Numbered from the stretch's first letter, positions 18,890-29,442 are shown. The stretch: 64,000 nucleotides of DNA from Enterobacter cloacae complex sp. ECNIH7 (GCF_002208095.1 NZ_CP017990.1:2666001-2730000); one strand, 5' to 3'. Program-made: numbers and translations. The notes: a model not told the origin generated them from the letters alone.

Positions 18890-18920
18890 CGATAAAGGCC
18901 CCTCGCGAGGCCCTTAGCGA
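18890..18920 (-). terminator. Probable terminator after yedF
   Basis: On the minus strand GGGCCTCGCGAGGGGCCTTT, with the palindrome CCTCGCGAGG, follows the yedF stop; the T run is short. Confidence 0.5.
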
Positions 18921-19154
18921 TCATTTTTGAATCAAATAGCGAATGGTCGGGCCATCCTGCTGGATATCCAGCACCGTGTAGCCGTGGTTTTTCGCATCCA
19001 GCGGAATGTTGTTGATGGACTGCGGACAGTCGCTGACCACTTCCAGAATTTCCCCTTTTTTGAGCTGCGGTAGGGCTTCAAGCGTGGCAACAGCCGGATA
19101 AGGGCAGGGTTCACCGACCATATCCAGACGGTAATCGGGCACGATCTCTTTCAT
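18921..19154 (-). CDS. yedF: TusA-like sulfur-carrier-fold protein YedF
   Basis: A 77-residue TusA/SirA-family protein with the conserved CPxP motif (GEPCPYPAVATLEALP). Almost identical to E. coli YedF. The Cys is the likely persulfide or selenide carrier. Its start overlaps the yedE stop, and the pair is thought to move and handle sulfur or selenium compounds (inference from family). Confidence 0.94.
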   Translation of the reverse strand: MKEIVPDYRLDMVGEPCPYPAVATLEALPQLKKGEILEVVSDCPQSINNIPLDAKNHGYTVLDIQQDGPTIRYLIQK

Positions 19155-20362
19155 GCAGCATTCTCCTGGGTTTCTGTTTTAACACTCGCGCGACGGAAGA
19201 AGCGTTTCTCCTGCGCGACAACCAGTAAAAAAGCGACCAGCAGCAGGGCGTAGGTGACCAGCAGGCCGCCGAGAGGCCCGAAGGTGTTCAACAGGTTTAC
19301 CTTGTCCCAACTCGTGGCAAGCGCCGGAGACAGATCGTCCCAGAAGTAAGCCAGGATCGTCGAGCCGATAACATTTCCCAGGCCCACCCACCAGTAATGC
19401 ACCTGACCTTCAACGGCGCGGTACATCCAGCCGGTTTCACACCCGCCAGCCAGCACGATCCCGAAGCCGAACAGCAGGCCGCCAAGGACCGCGTTAGGAC
19501 CGGCCCACATGATTTTCGGTTCGACGCCGAGCTGAACATAGCTGAAGATACCGATGGCGCTGACCGCCATCCCGGCGATAATCGCCTTTGCCATCATCGT
19601 ACGGCCGGTGATCCACATATCGCGAAACGCGGAGGTAAAGCAGATCTGCGCGCGTTCAATGAGCAGACCAAAACCCACGCCGAACAGCATCGCCAGGCCG
19701 AGTTTGGGCTGATTCATTGCAGTGCAAAGCGCCCAGGCGACCATAGCCAAAAAGACCAGCATACCGAGGCGGAAACGGCGACGCGCCTGGTCTGGCTTCT
19801 GGGTTAACGGAGACGCTGCGCTGACTTTTGTCATTTTCACCGGAATGCGGAACAGCGGTAGCAGGGTGAATTTTGCACCGAAGTAAGAGCCGATGGCCGT
19901 GGCGACAGCAAAGAACCAGGCGTGAAGCGAAAACTGAGGAATCCCCGTAAAGAAAGCGGCCAGGTTACAGCCCATCGCCAGGCGGGCGCCAAACCCGGCA
20001 ATGATACCGCCGACTACCGCCTGCATTATACGAATGCGGCTTTTGGGCATCCGCAACTTAACGTTGTTTGCCCACAGCGCCGCCGCGAAACAGCCGCCGA
20101 ACATGCCGATGATCATCATCCCGTCGATGCGGGTGAGCGGCGTGCCGTCCAGATGAATGAGTTTAAAGTAACCCCACTCTTCGGTATGCACGCCAGCGAG
20201 CTGTAGCAATTGACCACCCCAGCGGGTGAACTCGCCGGTCACGGCCCAGAAGGTGCCGGTGATGCCGAAATAGTAGGTAGAGAGAATGCCTGCCGCGATA
20301 ACGGCCGGAACAGGTGACCAGAACTTAACCAGGTAAGTCTGTTTGAAGGCGTGCCATGACAT
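19151..20362 (-). CDS. yedE: YeeE/YedE-family membrane transporter YedE
   Basis: A 403-residue membrane protein with about ten helices and two YeeE/YedE modules (GCNLAAFFTG ... GGCETGWMYR; conserved Cys in each). Related to thiosulfate transporters. The start at 20362 (MSWHAFKQTYLVKFW) matches E. coli YedE; the longer open frame is not used. In E. coli yedEF lies near the flagellar region, so its position between ompW and trp is different. Confidence 0.93.
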   Translation of the reverse strand: MSWHAFKQTYLVKFWSPVPAVIAAGILSTYYFGITGTFWAVTGEFTRWGGQLLQLAGVHTEEWGYFKLIHLDGTPLTRIDGMMIIGMFGGCFAAALWANNVKLRMPKSRIRIMQAVVGGIIAGFGARLAMGCNLAAFFTGIPQFSLHAWFFAVATAIGSYFGAKFTLLPLFRIPVKMTKVSAASPLTQKPDQARRRFRLGMLVFLAMVAWALCTAMNQPKLGLAMLFGVGFGLLIERAQICFTSAFRDMWITGRTMMAKAIIAGMAVSAIGIFSYVQLGVEPKIMWAGPNAVLGGLLFGFGIVLAGGCETGWMYRAVEGQVHYWWVGLGNVIGSTILAYFWDDLSPALATSWDKVNLLNTFGPLGGLLVTYALLLVAFLLVVAQEKRFFRRASVKTETQENAA

Positions 20363-20981
20363 GAATAAGCCTCTGAACTCAGAAGGTGTAAGTGAATTTA
20401 ACGGACTGGAATATATATCTTTTTCGTTTGCCTCAAAACCTCTCAAAACCTTTTCTCCAAAATACCGCCTCTTTTTATGACCTCAGTCATTAAACCGTGC
20501 TGCGTTTGGATTCTCGGCACGGCTGCGGAATTCAGAGCAGCAAGAGCCGTTGATATACCTGATGCTCTGACAGAGACTCTGGCTGGAGTGCGGGTGGATC
20601 CCGAATCGGCGTTAACACCAAAAACGCACTCTTATTCAGCTTAACCACCTTACAGATATAAAAACTGCACCTTAAAACGACATGGCTAAGATAATTCCCG
20701 CGATATGAGTCAAATATATACAAAAGGGTTTGCTTGAAAGCAGAGTTTTAACAGTACCGCTGCTCAAAAACGACTTTTTATGTATCTTTTTTTCAGAATA
20801 TCCTCATGCTAATTACCTTTGCTAAATTAGGATATTCGCATATGGACTGTTAGTCTTTGATTTTGTTACTTCCGGTTATTAAACGATATCAGACATAGAA
20901 GCTGGCAATTCTAAAATTTTTTGTGAATGGACGCCTCCGTTCGTATTATGTACGTCGAAGGCCTGGTGAGGAGAGAGTGAT
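20363..20981. other. Long intergenic region upstream of the orphan response regulator
   Basis: About 620 bases, AT-rich towards the right. It should contain the divergent promoters of yedE and the response regulator. The only structure I see is an imperfect inverted repeat: GAATATCCT at 20796-20804 and AGGATATTC at 20829-20837, extended inside by CTAATT and AATTAG. No credible gene is visible. Confidence 0.5.
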
Positions 20982-21617
20982 ATGGAAGATGTTGTTTATG
21001 TTATCGATGATGATGATGCATATAGGCTGTTTGTGGTTAAATTGTTAATAGCGAAAGGTTATCAAACTTTTGACTTCAAAAATGCCGAAGAATTTCTCTC
21101 CTGCCCCATAGTTGATCATCCCTCATGCTTAATACTGGAAATTAACACGCCAGACACTAACGGTTTCGAAGTGATAGATGCCCTGAAGGAACGTGGCTGT
21201 ACAATACCGATAATTATCCTGACTATGACCAGCTCAATCCCACTCTGCGTACAAGCGATGAAAGCAGGTGTTCGGGACTTTTTGACTAAGCCAGTCGAAC
21301 CGGAACAATTTATCAATGTCGTGAAAGATGTGCTAATCGAAGCGACTAATAATTTTTTAGAGCAGCAAAGAATATTCGAGCTTTGTAAAAACTATCAGGC
21401 ATTGACACGGCGCGAGAAGCAGACCTTTGAGTTGGCGATTAATGGCCTGCAAAACAAACAAATTGCGTCTGAACTGGGCATATCAGAAATTACCGTGAAG
21501 GTCCATCGACGTCGGGTTATGGATAAAATGCAGGTTCGTACTTTAGCTGATTTGGTCCATGCTGCCGGTACTTTACAAATTGGTAAGTCCCGATGCCCGC
21601 CCCGGAAACGTTATTAA
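20982..21617 (+). CDS. FixJ/NarL-type response regulator lacking the phosphoacceptor Asp
   Basis: A 211-residue protein: receiver domain (1-120) and a LuxR-type helix-turn-helix (about 140-200: LTRREKQTFELAINGLQNKQ, then ASELGISEITVKVHRRRVM). The acidic pocket DDDD at 9-12 and the Lys of FLTKPVEP are kept, but the usual phosphorylated Asp is Glu53 (LILEINTPDTNG). No histidine kinase is adjacent. GAGAGAG precedes ATG 20982. It is probably a phosphorylation-independent regulator; its targets are unknown. Base composition is lower in GC than its neighbours, hinting at transfer. Confidence 0.85.
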   Translation: MEDVVYVIDDDDAYRLFVVKLLIAKGYQTFDFKNAEEFLSCPIVDHPSCLILEINTPDTNGFEVIDALKERGCTIPIIILTMTSSIPLCVQAMKAGVRDFLTKPVEPEQFINVVKDVLIEATNNFLEQQRIFELCKNYQALTRREKQTFELAINGLQNKQIASELGISEITVKVHRRRVMDKMQVRTLADLVHAAGTLQIGKSRCPPRKRY

Positions 21618-21719
21618 TAAAGCATAATTGAGGCATTCATCATTACTGGCCTGTCAATTGCGTTCTTAAATAGCAGCCCGCACGCCAGCAGCATGAAGAG
21701 TGATAACCAGGAAGGGGAA

Positions 21720-21742
21720 CCGTCTGGCAGGAAGCCAGACGG
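21720..21742 (-). terminator. Hairpin downstream of trpA
   Basis: CCGTCTGGC and GCCAGACGG form a perfect 9-bp stem around AGGAA, just after the trpA stop on the minus strand. No T run follows, so it may act with Rho or protect the 3' end. Confidence 0.55.
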
Positions 21743-21750
21743 TAGAGAGG

Positions 21751-22560
21751 TTATGCTTTACGCGTCGCCGCTTTCATTGCGGTCACAAACGCTTTCAGCT
21801 CGGCCAGCATCTGCTCGGGCTTGTCCACGTTCTTTTCGATGATCTTCACAATCGCGGAGCCGGAGATGGCACCAGCCGCCTTCGCGTCAATCGCTGCGGT
21901 GACCTGATCCGGGGATGAAATCCCGAACCCCTGCAGCGGAGGCGCGGCATGGTACTCGGCCAGCTTCTCCACCAGATGATGCAGCGGCAGGGCGGCTTTA
22001 TTCTCGGCACCGGTCACGCCCGCGCGGGAGAGCAGGTAGGTATACCCGCGTCCGTAAGAGGCAATCTGGCGCAGCAGTTCGTCATCGGCGTTCGGCGGGC
22101 AGATGAAAATCGGGGCGACGTTATGGCGCATCGCTGCCTGACGGAATGGCGCAGACTCCTCAACCGGCACGTCTGCCACCAGAACGGAGTCGACGCCCAC
22201 GCGCGCGCACTCGGCATAGAACTCATCAATACCGCGGTTAAAGACCAGGTTGGCGTACATCAGCAGGCCGATCGGAATGGTCGGGTGCTTCTGGCGAATC
22301 GCCGCCAGCATCTCGAAGCACTGGGTTGGCGTCACACCGGAGGCGAATGCGCGCAGCGTCGCATTCTGGATGGTCGGGCCATCCGCCAGCGGATCGGAGA
22401 ACGGAATACCCAGCTCCAGCGCGTCGGCCCCGGCTTCAATCAGGGTGTCGATAATCTTCAGCGACTGTTCCGGGCCCGGATCGCCCAGGGTGACGAAGGG
22501 AACGAACGCGCCTTCCTGGCGCGATTTCAGCTCTGCAAATACGTTATCGTAGCGTTCCAT
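21751..22560 (-). CDS. trpA: Tryptophan synthase alpha chain
   Basis: A 269-residue TIM barrel that cleaves indole-3-glycerol phosphate to indole and glyceraldehyde-3-phosphate. The catalytic Glu lies in [16 protein letters not shown] and Asp in the same loop; the phosphate site [10 protein letters not shown] is present. Last gene of the operon; its ATG overlaps the trpB stop (TGATG), so translation is coupled. Confidence 0.98.
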   Translation of the reverse strand: MERYDNVFAELKSRQEGAFVPFVTLGDPGPEQSLKIIDTLIEAGADALELGIPFSDPLADGPTIQNATLRAFASGVTPTQCFEMLAAIRQKHPTIPIGLLMYANLVFNRGIDEFYAECARVGVDSVLVADVPVEESAPFRQAAMRHNVAPIFICPPNADDELLRQIASYGRGYTYLLSRAGVTGAENKAALPLHHLVEKLAEYHAAPPLQGFGISSPDQVTAAIDAKAAGAISGSAIVKIIEKNVDKPEQMLAELKAFVTAMKAATRKA

Positions 22561-23753
22561 CAGATTTCCCCTCGTGCTTTCAGAATATCGTGAACGGTGA
22601 AGATATCTTTGTCACCGCGTCCGGAAAGGTTCACCACCAGCAGCTGCTCTTTTTCCGGGTTTTCTTTCATCATTTTCAGCGCGTGCGCCAGCGCGTGCGA
22701 AGACTCCAGCGCCGGGATGATCCCTTCGCTGCGGCACAGCGTTTTAAAGGCTTCCAGCGCTTCGTCATCGGTAATGGAGACATAGTCCGCGCGGCCGGTG
22801 CTGTTCAGATACGCATGCTGCGGCCCGACGGACGGGAAGTCGAGGCCGGCAGAAATAGAGTAAGACTCTTCAATCTGACCCTCATCGGTTTGCATCATCG
22901 GGGATTTCATCCCGAAGTAGATCCCCACGCGGCCATGCTTCAGCGGCGCGCCGTGTTCACCCGATTCAATGCCGTGACCGGCAGGCTCTACGCCAATCAG
23001 GCCCACGCTGGTGTCGTCGATAAAGTCTGCGAACATACCGATGGCGTTGGAGCCGCCGCCGACGCAGGCGATCACCGCATCCGGCAGGCGACCCTCTTTT
23101 TCGAGGATCTGCGCTTTGGTCTCTTCACCGATCATGCGCTGGAATTCGCGCACGATAGTCGGGAACGGGTGCGGGCCCGCCGCGGTACCGAGCATATAGT
23201 GTGCGGTTTCATAGCTGCCAGACCAGTCGCGCAGCGCTTCGTTACAGGCGTCTTTCAACGTCGCGGAGCCGCTGTGCACCGGGATCACTTCTGCTCCCAT
23301 CAGACGCATACGAAAGACGTTCGGAGACTGACGCTCAACGTCTTTCGCTCCCATATAGATGCGGCATTTCAGGCCGAGCAGTGCGCTGGCAAGCGCAGAG
23401 GCCACGCCGTGCTGACCCGCACCGGTTTCGGCGATGATTTCGGTTTTGCCCATACGCTTCGCAAGCAGCGCCTGACCCAGCACCTGGTTAGTTTTATGCG
23501 CGCCGCCGTGCAGCAGGTCTTCACGCTTCAGATACAGCGTGGTTTTGGTGCCTTCCGTCAGGTTGCGGCATTTGGTCAGCGCGGTCGGACGACCGGCGTA
23601 ATTTTTCAGCAGGTCGGTAAATTCAGCCTGAAACGCCGGGTCTTTCTGCGCGCTGACAAACGCTTCTTCCAGCTGGCGCAGCGCGGGCATCAGGATTTGC
23701 GGGACGTACATCCCGCCGAACTCACCAAAATACGGGTTAAGTAATGTCGTCAT
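22560..23753 (-). CDS. trpB: Tryptophan synthase beta chain
   Basis: A 397-residue PLP enzyme that joins indole and serine to tryptophan in the alpha2-beta2 complex. The PLP lysine is in [14 protein letters not shown] and the glycine loop is [12 protein letters not shown]. The start at 23753 ([14 protein letters not shown]) matches E. coli; AGAAGATG context upstream. Ten bases separate it from trpCF. Confidence 0.98.
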   Translation of the reverse strand: MTTLLNPYFGEFGGMYVPQILMPALRQLEEAFVSAQKDPAFQAEFTDLLKNYAGRPTALTKCRNLTEGTKTTLYLKREDLLHGGAHKTNQVLGQALLAKRMGKTEIIAETGAGQHGVASALASALLGLKCRIYMGAKDVERQSPNVFRMRLMGAEVIPVHSGSATLKDACNEALRDWSGSYETAHYMLGTAAGPHPFPTIVREFQRMIGEETKAQILEKEGRLPDAVIACVGGGSNAIGMFADFIDDTSVGLIGVEPAGHGIESGEHGAPLKHGRVGIYFGMKSPMMQTDEGQIEESYSISAGLDFPSVGPQHAYLNSTGRADYVSITDDEALEAFKTLCRSEGIIPALESSHALAHALKMMKENPEKEQLLVVNLSGRGDKDIFTVHDILKARGEI

Positions 23754-23763
23754 CTTCTCTTCC

Positions 23764-25122
23764 TTAATATGCACGCAGAGTTTTAAAAACCGAGGCCAGC
23801 TTGCTGGCATCTTTGATACCCGGCTGGGACTCTACGCCTGAATTGAAATCGAGGCCTGCGCAGCCGGTTTTAGCGGCTTCTACGCAGTTATCCGGGCCTA
23901 ATCCACCCGCCAGCAGAACGTTGTCCAGCTTTGCGCCGTTCAGCAGCGACCAGTCAAAACGCTGGCCGGTACCGCCCTGGCCGTTATCGAGGACGTATTT
24001 ATCCACGTGGTTCAGGTTACGCGAGGGCAACGTATCGCCAACGCTTTGCGCTTTCCAGATCTGCACCTGTGGTGCCAGCGCGGCGCGCAGGGCGTCGATA
24101 TAGATCTGGTCTTCATCGCCGTGGAGTTGCACCGCGCTCAGGGATAACGCGTCGGCTTTTGCCGCAACGTCTGCAATATCTGCATTGCGGAAAACGCCCA
24201 CGTAGCTGAGCGGAGCCGCTGCGATGACCTTACGCGCCTGCTCTACGCTGACCGCGCGAGGAGAGGAATCCACAAAGATCAGCCCGCCATAAATCGCCCC
24301 GGCTTCATACGCGGCCTGAGCATCCTGTTCGCGGGTTAAGCCGCAGACTTTGTTTTCACCCAGCAGCACGCGACGCACAGCCGCATTGAGATCGTCATGT
24401 TCCATCATGGCGGAGCCAATCAGGAAACCGTTGGCGAAGTGGCTCAGCTCGCGCACCTGGGCGTAGCTGTTAATGCCGGATTCGCTGATCACCGTGACGC
24501 CAGACCCCAGACGCGGCGCCAGCTGACGCGTACGGTTAAGGTCAATGGACAGGTCGCGCAGATCGCGGTTGTTAATGCCGACCACTTTGGCTTCCAGCGC
24601 AATCGCGCGCTCCAGCTCCTCTTCGTTGCTCACTTCGGTCAGCACGCCCATATTCAGGCTGTGCGCCACGGCGGAAAGCTGGCGATACTGCTCATCGTCG
24701 AGCACCGAGAGCATCAGCAGGCAGGCGTCGGCCTGGTAAAAACGTGCCAGCCAGATCTGATACGGGTCGATAATAAAGTCTTTGCACAGGATCGGCTGCG
24801 GCGCGATGCCGCTGACGATGGGCAGAAAATCGAAGCTGCCCTGAAAATATTTCTCATCCGTCAGCACGGAGATGGCTGAAGCATGATGCTTATAAATGCC
24901 GGCAATACGTGCCGGGTCGAAATCGTCACGAATAACGCCTTTGGAGGGGGACGCTTTTTTGCACTCAAGAATAAACGCGGTGCGCGTACCCCGCAGGGCG
25001 TCATAGAAACGACGGCTGCTCGGGACGACGTCATTCTGGAAACTGGCAAGCGGCTGCTGTTGCTTGCGGGCTTCCACCCAGATGGCCTTATCGGCAACGA
25101 TTTTCGCTAAAACGGTCTGCAT
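23764..25122 (-). CDS. trpC: Fused indole-3-glycerol phosphate synthase / PRA isomerase
   Basis: A 452-residue fusion of TrpC (residues 1 to about 255) and TrpF (256 to end), the enterobacterial form. TrpC motifs are [12 protein letters not shown] and [12 protein letters not shown]; TrpF motifs are [20 protein letters not shown] (catalytic Cys) and the C-terminal [10 protein letters not shown]. The two barrels do successive steps from phosphoribosyl anthranilate to indole-glycerol phosphate. Confidence 0.98.
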   Translation of the reverse strand: MQTVLAKIVADKAIWVEARKQQQPLASFQNDVVPSSRRFYDALRGTRTAFILECKKASPSKGVIRDDFDPARIAGIYKHHASAISVLTDEKYFQGSFDFLPIVSGIAPQPILCKDFIIDPYQIWLARFYQADACLLMLSVLDDEQYRQLSAVAHSLNMGVLTEVSNEEELERAIALEAKVVGINNRDLRDLSIDLNRTRQLAPRLGSGVTVISESGINSYAQVRELSHFANGFLIGSAMMEHDDLNAAVRRVLLGENKVCGLTREQDAQAAYEAGAIYGGLIFVDSSPRAVSVEQARKVIAAAPLSYVGVFRNADIADVAAKADALSLSAVQLHGDEDQIYIDALRAALAPQVQIWKAQSVGDTLPSRNLNHVDKYVLDNGQGGTGQRFDWSLLNGAKLDNVLLAGGLGPDNCVEAAKTGCAGLDFNSGVESQPGIKDASKLASVFKTLRAY

Positions 25123-25125
25123 TCT

Positions 25126-26721
25126 TTACCCTCTTGCCGCAAGTGCGGTAACGCGATCGTAAGCTGCACCGGAGCGCAGTACATCCAGAACTTTTTGAAC
25201 GTTGGCTTTCAGGTCTTCGTCACCGTGCAAACGCATCAGCATGGCGACGTTGGCAGCAACGGCGGCCTCATGGGCGACCTCTCCTTTACCTTGTAATAAG
25301 CGCGTCAGAATGTCACGGTTTTCTTCCGGCGTACCGCCAGCCAGCGCTTCCTGATGGTATGGCGCAAGGCCGAAGTCGGCAGCCTCCAGCTGATAGCTCA
25401 GGATTTCACCGTCGCGCAGTTCGGCCACCAGCGTTGGCGCATGAAGAGAAACCTCATCCATACCGCCGCTGTGCACCACGGCGGCACGCTGATAACCCAG
25501 CACGCGCAGCGTCTCGGCAATCGGCAGAACCAGTTCCGGGCTGTAAACGCCAATCAGCGCCAGCGGCGGGTGGGCCGGGTTGATCAGCGGGCCGAGCACG
25601 TTAAACAGCGTGCGGGTTTTAAGCTGCTGACGAACCGGCATCGCGTGGCGGAAACCGGTGTGATACTTCGGCGCAAACAGGAAGCAGACGCCCAGGTCAT
25701 CCAGCGCTTCACGGGAACGCTCGGCGTTCATATCGAGGTTAATACCGAATGCGGCGAGCAGATCGGAAGAACCTGACCGGCTGGACACGCTGCGGTTGCC
25801 GTGCTTCGCGACCTTCAAACCACACGCCGCCGCCACGAAGGCGCTGGCGGTGGAGATATTGATGCTGTTACTGCCGTCACCGCCGGTACCGACAATATCC
25901 GCAAACTGATAGTCCGGGCGCGGGAACGGGGCGGCATTTTCCAGCAGTGCCGTGGCGGCACCGGCGATCTCCTGCGGGCTTTCGCCGCGCACCTTCATGC
26001 TCACCAGCGCGGCTGCCAGCTGCTCAGGCTTCAGCTCACCGCGAACCACGGCGGAGAAGAGCTGATGGCTCTCCTGCTGGCTCAGGGTCTGCGCCTGGTA
26101 CAGTTTTTCCAGAATCGGCTGCAGGGTGTTGGTCTGCTCCAGCTTCTGTAACGCCCAGTCGAGCGTCTGCTCCAGCAGGCGGGCGCCGTGGGAGGTCAGG
26201 ATCGATTCCGGGTGGAACTGCAGGCCGCAGACGCGGTCCGCATCGTGGCGCACCGCCATCACCATGCCTTCAAACGAGGCGTTGATCGTCAGCCCGGCGG
26301 GAATATTGCTGCCAACCAGCGAATGATAGCGCGCGACCGGGAGCGGGTTCGGCAGCCCGGCAAACATCGCCTGGCCGTCATGTTCAATGCTGGACGCTTT
26401 ACCGTGCAGGATCTCACCCGCCTGGCCAACGTAGCCGCCGTAGGCTTCAACAATCGCCTGATGGCCAAGGCAGATGCCGACGATCGGCAGTTTCCCGCGC
26501 ATGCGGGTCAGCAGCTCTGGCATACAGCCCGCTTCGCTCGGCGCGCCTGGCCCCGGGGAGAGCATCAGCACCGGGTTTTGCATGGTGGCCAGACGGTCAA
26601 TCAGGGTCTGCGCCGGAACGTGGTTGCGGTAGATAACGACGTTGTGGCCATTCGCACGCAGCTGATCTGCCAGGTTATAGGTAAAGGAGTCGATATTATC
26701 GAGCAGCAGAATGTCAGCCAT
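25126..26721 (-). CDS. trpD: Fused anthranilate synthase glutaminase / phosphoribosyltransferase
   Basis: A 531-residue TrpG-TrpD fusion. The first 195 residues are a class I glutamine amidotransferase ([13 protein letters not shown], then GICLGHQAI with the nucleophile Cys, and [10 protein letters not shown]). The rest is anthranilate phosphoribosyltransferase with the glycine loop [15 protein letters not shown]. It pairs with TrpE. Its ATG overlaps the trpE stop (TGATG). Confidence 0.98.
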   Translation of the reverse strand: MADILLLDNIDSFTYNLADQLRANGHNVVIYRNHVPAQTLIDRLATMQNPVLMLSPGPGAPSEAGCMPELLTRMRGKLPIVGICLGHQAIVEAYGGYVGQAGEILHGKASSIEHDGQAMFAGLPNPLPVARYHSLVGSNIPAGLTINASFEGMVMAVRHDADRVCGLQFHPESILTSHGARLLEQTLDWALQKLEQTNTLQPILEKLYQAQTLSQQESHQLFSAVVRGELKPEQLAAALVSMKVRGESPQEIAGAATALLENAAPFPRPDYQFADIVGTGGDGSNSINISTASAFVAAACGLKVAKHGNRSVSSRSGSSDLLAAFGINLDMNAERSREALDDLGVCFLFAPKYHTGFRHAMPVRQQLKTRTLFNVLGPLINPAHPPLALIGVYSPELVLPIAETLRVLGYQRAAVVHSGGMDEVSLHAPTLVAELRDGEILSYQLEAADFGLAPYHQEALAGGTPEENRDILTRLLQGKGEVAHEAAVAANVAMLMRLHGDEDLKANVQKVLDVLRSGAAYDRVTALAARG

Positions 26722-28283
26722 CAGAAAATCTCCTGTGCATGGTGTGCGGTAGCAATGGCGCGAAGGACCGCACGGGCTTTACTGCGCGTTTCGTCAGCTT
26801 CAGACTGCGGAACAGAATCAAGAACAATCCCGGCACCCGCCTGAACGGTGGCGATACCGTCTTCAACGTAGGCAGAGCGGATTACGATGCAGGTGTCGAG
26901 GTCACCGTGGGCGGTGAAGTAGCCCACCGCGCCGCCGTAGCTGCCGCGACGGCGTCCTTCGGCGGCAGCAATCAGCTGCATGGCGCGTACTTTCGGCGCG
27001 CCGCTGAGGGTGCCCATGTTCATGCAGGCGCGGTAGGCGTGCAGCACGTCGAGATCGTGGCGCAGCTCGCCGACCACGCGGGAGACCAGGTGCATCACGA
27101 ACGAATAGCGGTCGACTTTGGTCAGGTCCGCCACGTAGCGGCTGCCGGGAGTACAAATGCGTGCCAGATCGTTACGCGCCAGGTCAACCAGCATCAGGTG
27201 CTCGGAGAGTTCTTTGTGGTCGGTGCGCATCTCCAGTTCGATGCGGCTGTCCAGATCGCGGTCCAGCGAGCCATCGGCGCGGCGTCCGCGCGGACGGGTA
27301 CCGGCAATCGGGTAGATCTCAATCTGACGGCTGGTGGCGTCGTATTTCAGCGAGCTTTCCGGCGAGGCGCCGAACAGCGTGAATTCGTTGTCCTGCATGA
27401 AGAACATGTACGGGCTTGGGTTACTCTTTTTCAGCACGTCGTAGGCTGCGAGCGGCGACGGGCAGGGCAGCGAGAAGCGACGGGACGGCACGACCTGGAA
27501 AATTTCCCCGGCGCGAATCGCTTTTTGCATCTGGCGAACCACGGCGCCGTACTGATCGTCAGTCTGGTTAACGTCGCAGGTCATTTTCTCCACGCGCTGC
27601 ACCGGCAGCGCGGGTGGTGCTTCCGTCATCTGCTGCTGCAGCTGAGCGATGCGGTGCTCAAGACGGTTTTTCTCAGCGGCAGAGGGCGTGAACAGGCTTG
27701 CCTGGATGCGGGTGTATTGCTTCTGGTGGTCGATCACCAGCAGCGTTTCAGCCAGATAGAAGCAATAATCCGGGCAGCGATTGCCCTGCTCGGTTTCCGG
27801 CAAATCTTCAAAACCGGCAACCAGGTCGTAAGCAAACAGCCCGCCGAAGAACATCGCCTCACGCTCGTCTTCCGGCACGGTGACCAGATTCTGCAGCAGG
27901 CGGAAGGCATCGAAAACGGACAGGGAGCAGAGGCGCGCGTCTTCGTCCAGCAGCTGGCTCACCGGCGGGAAATGCAGAATGCGCATTTCTGGATGACGTT
28001 CATTTTCAATGCCCGACGGCAGGGCGGCATCCAGCAGCGGCAGCAGCGATGCGCCATTGTCTGATAATGCCTTGATGGTGACGGTGTCACCTAAAGCGGT
28101 AATGCGCAGCGCGCTGTCGACCAGCAGCAGGCTCTTGAGATCGTCCTTGCTGTCGATATCCGCCGATTCCAGCAGCAGCGTTGCCGGACGTGCCCCGCAC
28201 ACCTGATGAAACAGCGCGGTCGGGTTGTGGCGATAGGCCGCCTCGCAGGTCAGCAGTTCGAGATGAGGTTTGGCTGTTTGCAT
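26721..28283 (-). CDS. trpE: Anthranilate synthase component I
   Basis: A 520-residue chorismate-binding enzyme, the first committed step to tryptophan. The N-terminal [18 protein letters not shown] region contains the Ser of the tryptophan feedback site. The catalytic half has [12 protein letters not shown] and [18 protein letters not shown]. Length equals E. coli TrpE. Controlled by the trp repressor and attenuator upstream. Confidence 0.98.
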   Translation of the reverse strand: MQTAKPHLELLTCEAAYRHNPTALFHQVCGARPATLLLESADIDSKDDLKSLLLVDSALRITALGDTVTIKALSDNGASLLPLLDAALPSGIENERHPEMRILHFPPVSQLLDEDARLCSLSVFDAFRLLQNLVTVPEDEREAMFFGGLFAYDLVAGFEDLPETEQGNRCPDYCFYLAETLLVIDHQKQYTRIQASLFTPSAAEKNRLEHRIAQLQQQMTEAPPALPVQRVEKMTCDVNQTDDQYGAVVRQMQKAIRAGEIFQVVPSRRFSLPCPSPLAAYDVLKKSNPSPYMFFMQDNEFTLFGASPESSLKYDATSRQIEIYPIAGTRPRGRRADGSLDRDLDSRIELEMRTDHKELSEHLMLVDLARNDLARICTPGSRYVADLTKVDRYSFVMHLVSRVVGELRHDLDVLHAYRACMNMGTLSGAPKVRAMQLIAAAEGRRRGSYGGAVGYFTAHGDLDTCIVIRSAYVEDGIATVQAGAGIVLDSVPQSEADETRSKARAVLRAIATAHHAQEIF

Positions 28284-28306
28284 GTTGTTGTTCTCATATT
28301 TTGTTC

Positions 28307-28332
28307 AAAAAAAAGCCCGCTGGGTAGCGGGC
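28307..28332 (-). terminator. trp attenuator terminator hairpin
   Basis: On the minus strand GCCCGC and GCGGGC form the stem, followed by eight T, 24 bases before trpE. This is the 3:4 terminator of trp attenuation; it acts when the leader peptide is made quickly because tryptophan is plentiful. Confidence 0.93.
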
Positions 28333-28376
28333 GGGTATCTGTTTGCATTTCGCAGACGCGTGACACTGCCCGAAGA

Positions 28377-28421
28377 TCAGGAAGTGCGCCACCAGCCGTG
28401 AAGAGCGAAATGTGCTGTCAT
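28377..28421 (-). CDS. trpL: trp operon leader peptide
   Basis: A 14-residue leader, MTAHFALHGWWRTS, with the tandem Trp codons at 10-11 that stall the ribosome when tryptophan-tRNA is scarce. The C-terminal GWWRTS is identical to E. coli; the N-terminal part differs. Followed by the attenuator at 28307-28332. Confidence 0.96.
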   Translation of the reverse strand: MTAHFALHGWWRTS

Positions 28422-28449
28422 TTTCAGATACCTTTCTCGTGTGAACTTG

Positions 28450-28484
28450 CGTACTAGTTAACTAGTTCGATGGCAAGTTGTCAA
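28450..28484 (-). promoter_or_regulatory. trp promoter and TrpR operator
   Basis: On the minus strand: -35 TTGACA (28484-28479), 17-base spacer, -10 TTAACT (28461-28456). The operator CGAACTAGTTAACTAGTACG (28450-28469) covers the -10 and is identical to the E. coli TrpR operator. Confidence 0.95.
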
Positions 28485-28560
28485 CCCTTGATTTCAGAAT
28501 TTCGCGTTAAGTCGGTATCATGGTGCTTTCGGATGTCTCCAACCTGTTATGGGAAGTGCT

Positions 28561-29442
28561 TTGAGCGATACCACCTACGCCATTATTTATGATTTACACA
28601 GCCATACTCAGGCCTCTGACGGCCTGCTGACACCCGAAGCCCTGGTTCATCGCGCCGTTGAAATGCGCGTCGGCACGCTGGCGATAACCGATCACGATAC
28701 CACTGATGCCATTCCGGCGGCGCGCGCAGAGATTGCCCGCAGCGGGCTGGCGCTGAATCTGGTGTCCGGCGTCGAGATCTCGACCGTCTGGGAAAACCAT
28801 GAGATTCATATTGTTGGCCTGAACATCGATATAGACCATCCGGCACTTACGGCATTTTTGCAAGAACAAAAAACGCGCCGCAATCAGCGCGCAGAGATGA
28901 TCGGCGAGCGTCTGGAAAAGGCGCATATTCCGGGCGCGCTGGAAGGCGCGCAAAAGATGGCGAACGGCGGGGCGGTCACCCGCGGTCATTTCGCCCGTTT
29001 TCTGGTCGACGCGGGCAAAGCGACGAACATGGCGGACGTCTTTAAAAAGTATCTGGCACGCGGTAAAACCGGATACGTTCCGCCACAGTGGTGTACAATA
29101 AAACAAGCTATTGATGTGATTCATCATTCTGGCGGTAAGGCCGTGCTGGCCCATCCTGGGCGGTATAATCTTTCTGCTAAATGGCTGAAAAGGCTGCTGG
29201 CACACTTTGCCGAATGCGGTGGCGAGGCGATGGAAGTCGCCCAGTGTCAGCAGGCGCCCAACGAGCGCGCGCAGCTCGCGACCTATGCCCGCCAGTTCGG
29301 CCTGCTTGGGTCACAGGGCTCTGATTTCCATCAGCCCTGCGCGTGGATCGAACTGGGGCGCAAGCTCTGGTTGCCCGCTGGCGTTGAGCCGGTCTGGCAG
29401 CTCTGGGAACAGCCGCAGCAAATTGAAGAGAGGGAAGTATGA
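28561..29442 (+). CDS. rnm: RNase AM (PHP-domain 5'-3' exoribonuclease)
   Basis: A 293-residue PHP-domain protein, with metal motifs YDLHSHTQASDG, TDHDTTDA, and later LAHPGRY and GSDFHQP. E. coli Rnm (TrpH/YciV) trims the 5' ends of ribosomal RNAs. I take TTG 28561 as the start because it gives exactly the E. coli length and start (L/M-SDTTYAIIYDLHSH); ATG 28549 four codons upstream is the alternative. Its end overlaps yciO (ATGA). Divergent from trp. Confidence 0.93.
   Translation: MSDTTYAIIYDLHSHTQASDGLLTPEALVHRAVEMRVGTLAITDHDTTDAIPAARAEIARSGLALNLVSGVEISTVWENHEIHIVGLNIDIDHPALTAFLQEQKTRRNQRAEMIGERLEKAHIPGALEGAQKMANGGAVTRGHFARFLVDAGKATNMADVFKKYLARGKTGYVPPQWCTIKQAIDVIHHSGGKAVLAHPGRYNLSAKWLKRLLAHFAECGGEAMEVAQCQQAPNERAQLATYARQFGLLGSQGSDFHQPCAWIELGRKLWLPAGVEPVWQLWEQPQQIEEREV

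Noticed and set aside
20532..20723. 63-codon frame on the minus strand in the long intergenic region
   Set aside because: No ribosome site, no recognisable domain, and composition like the surrounding non-coding DNA.
22590..23744. Long open frame (384 codons) antisense to trpB
   Set aside because: It is the mirror frame of a well-matched TrpB gene in GC-rich DNA, has no start signal or recognisable product.
26739..28064. Long open frame (441 codons) antisense to trpE
   Set aside because: Mirror of TrpE codon use; rich in His, Arg and Gln as such frames are, with no family match.
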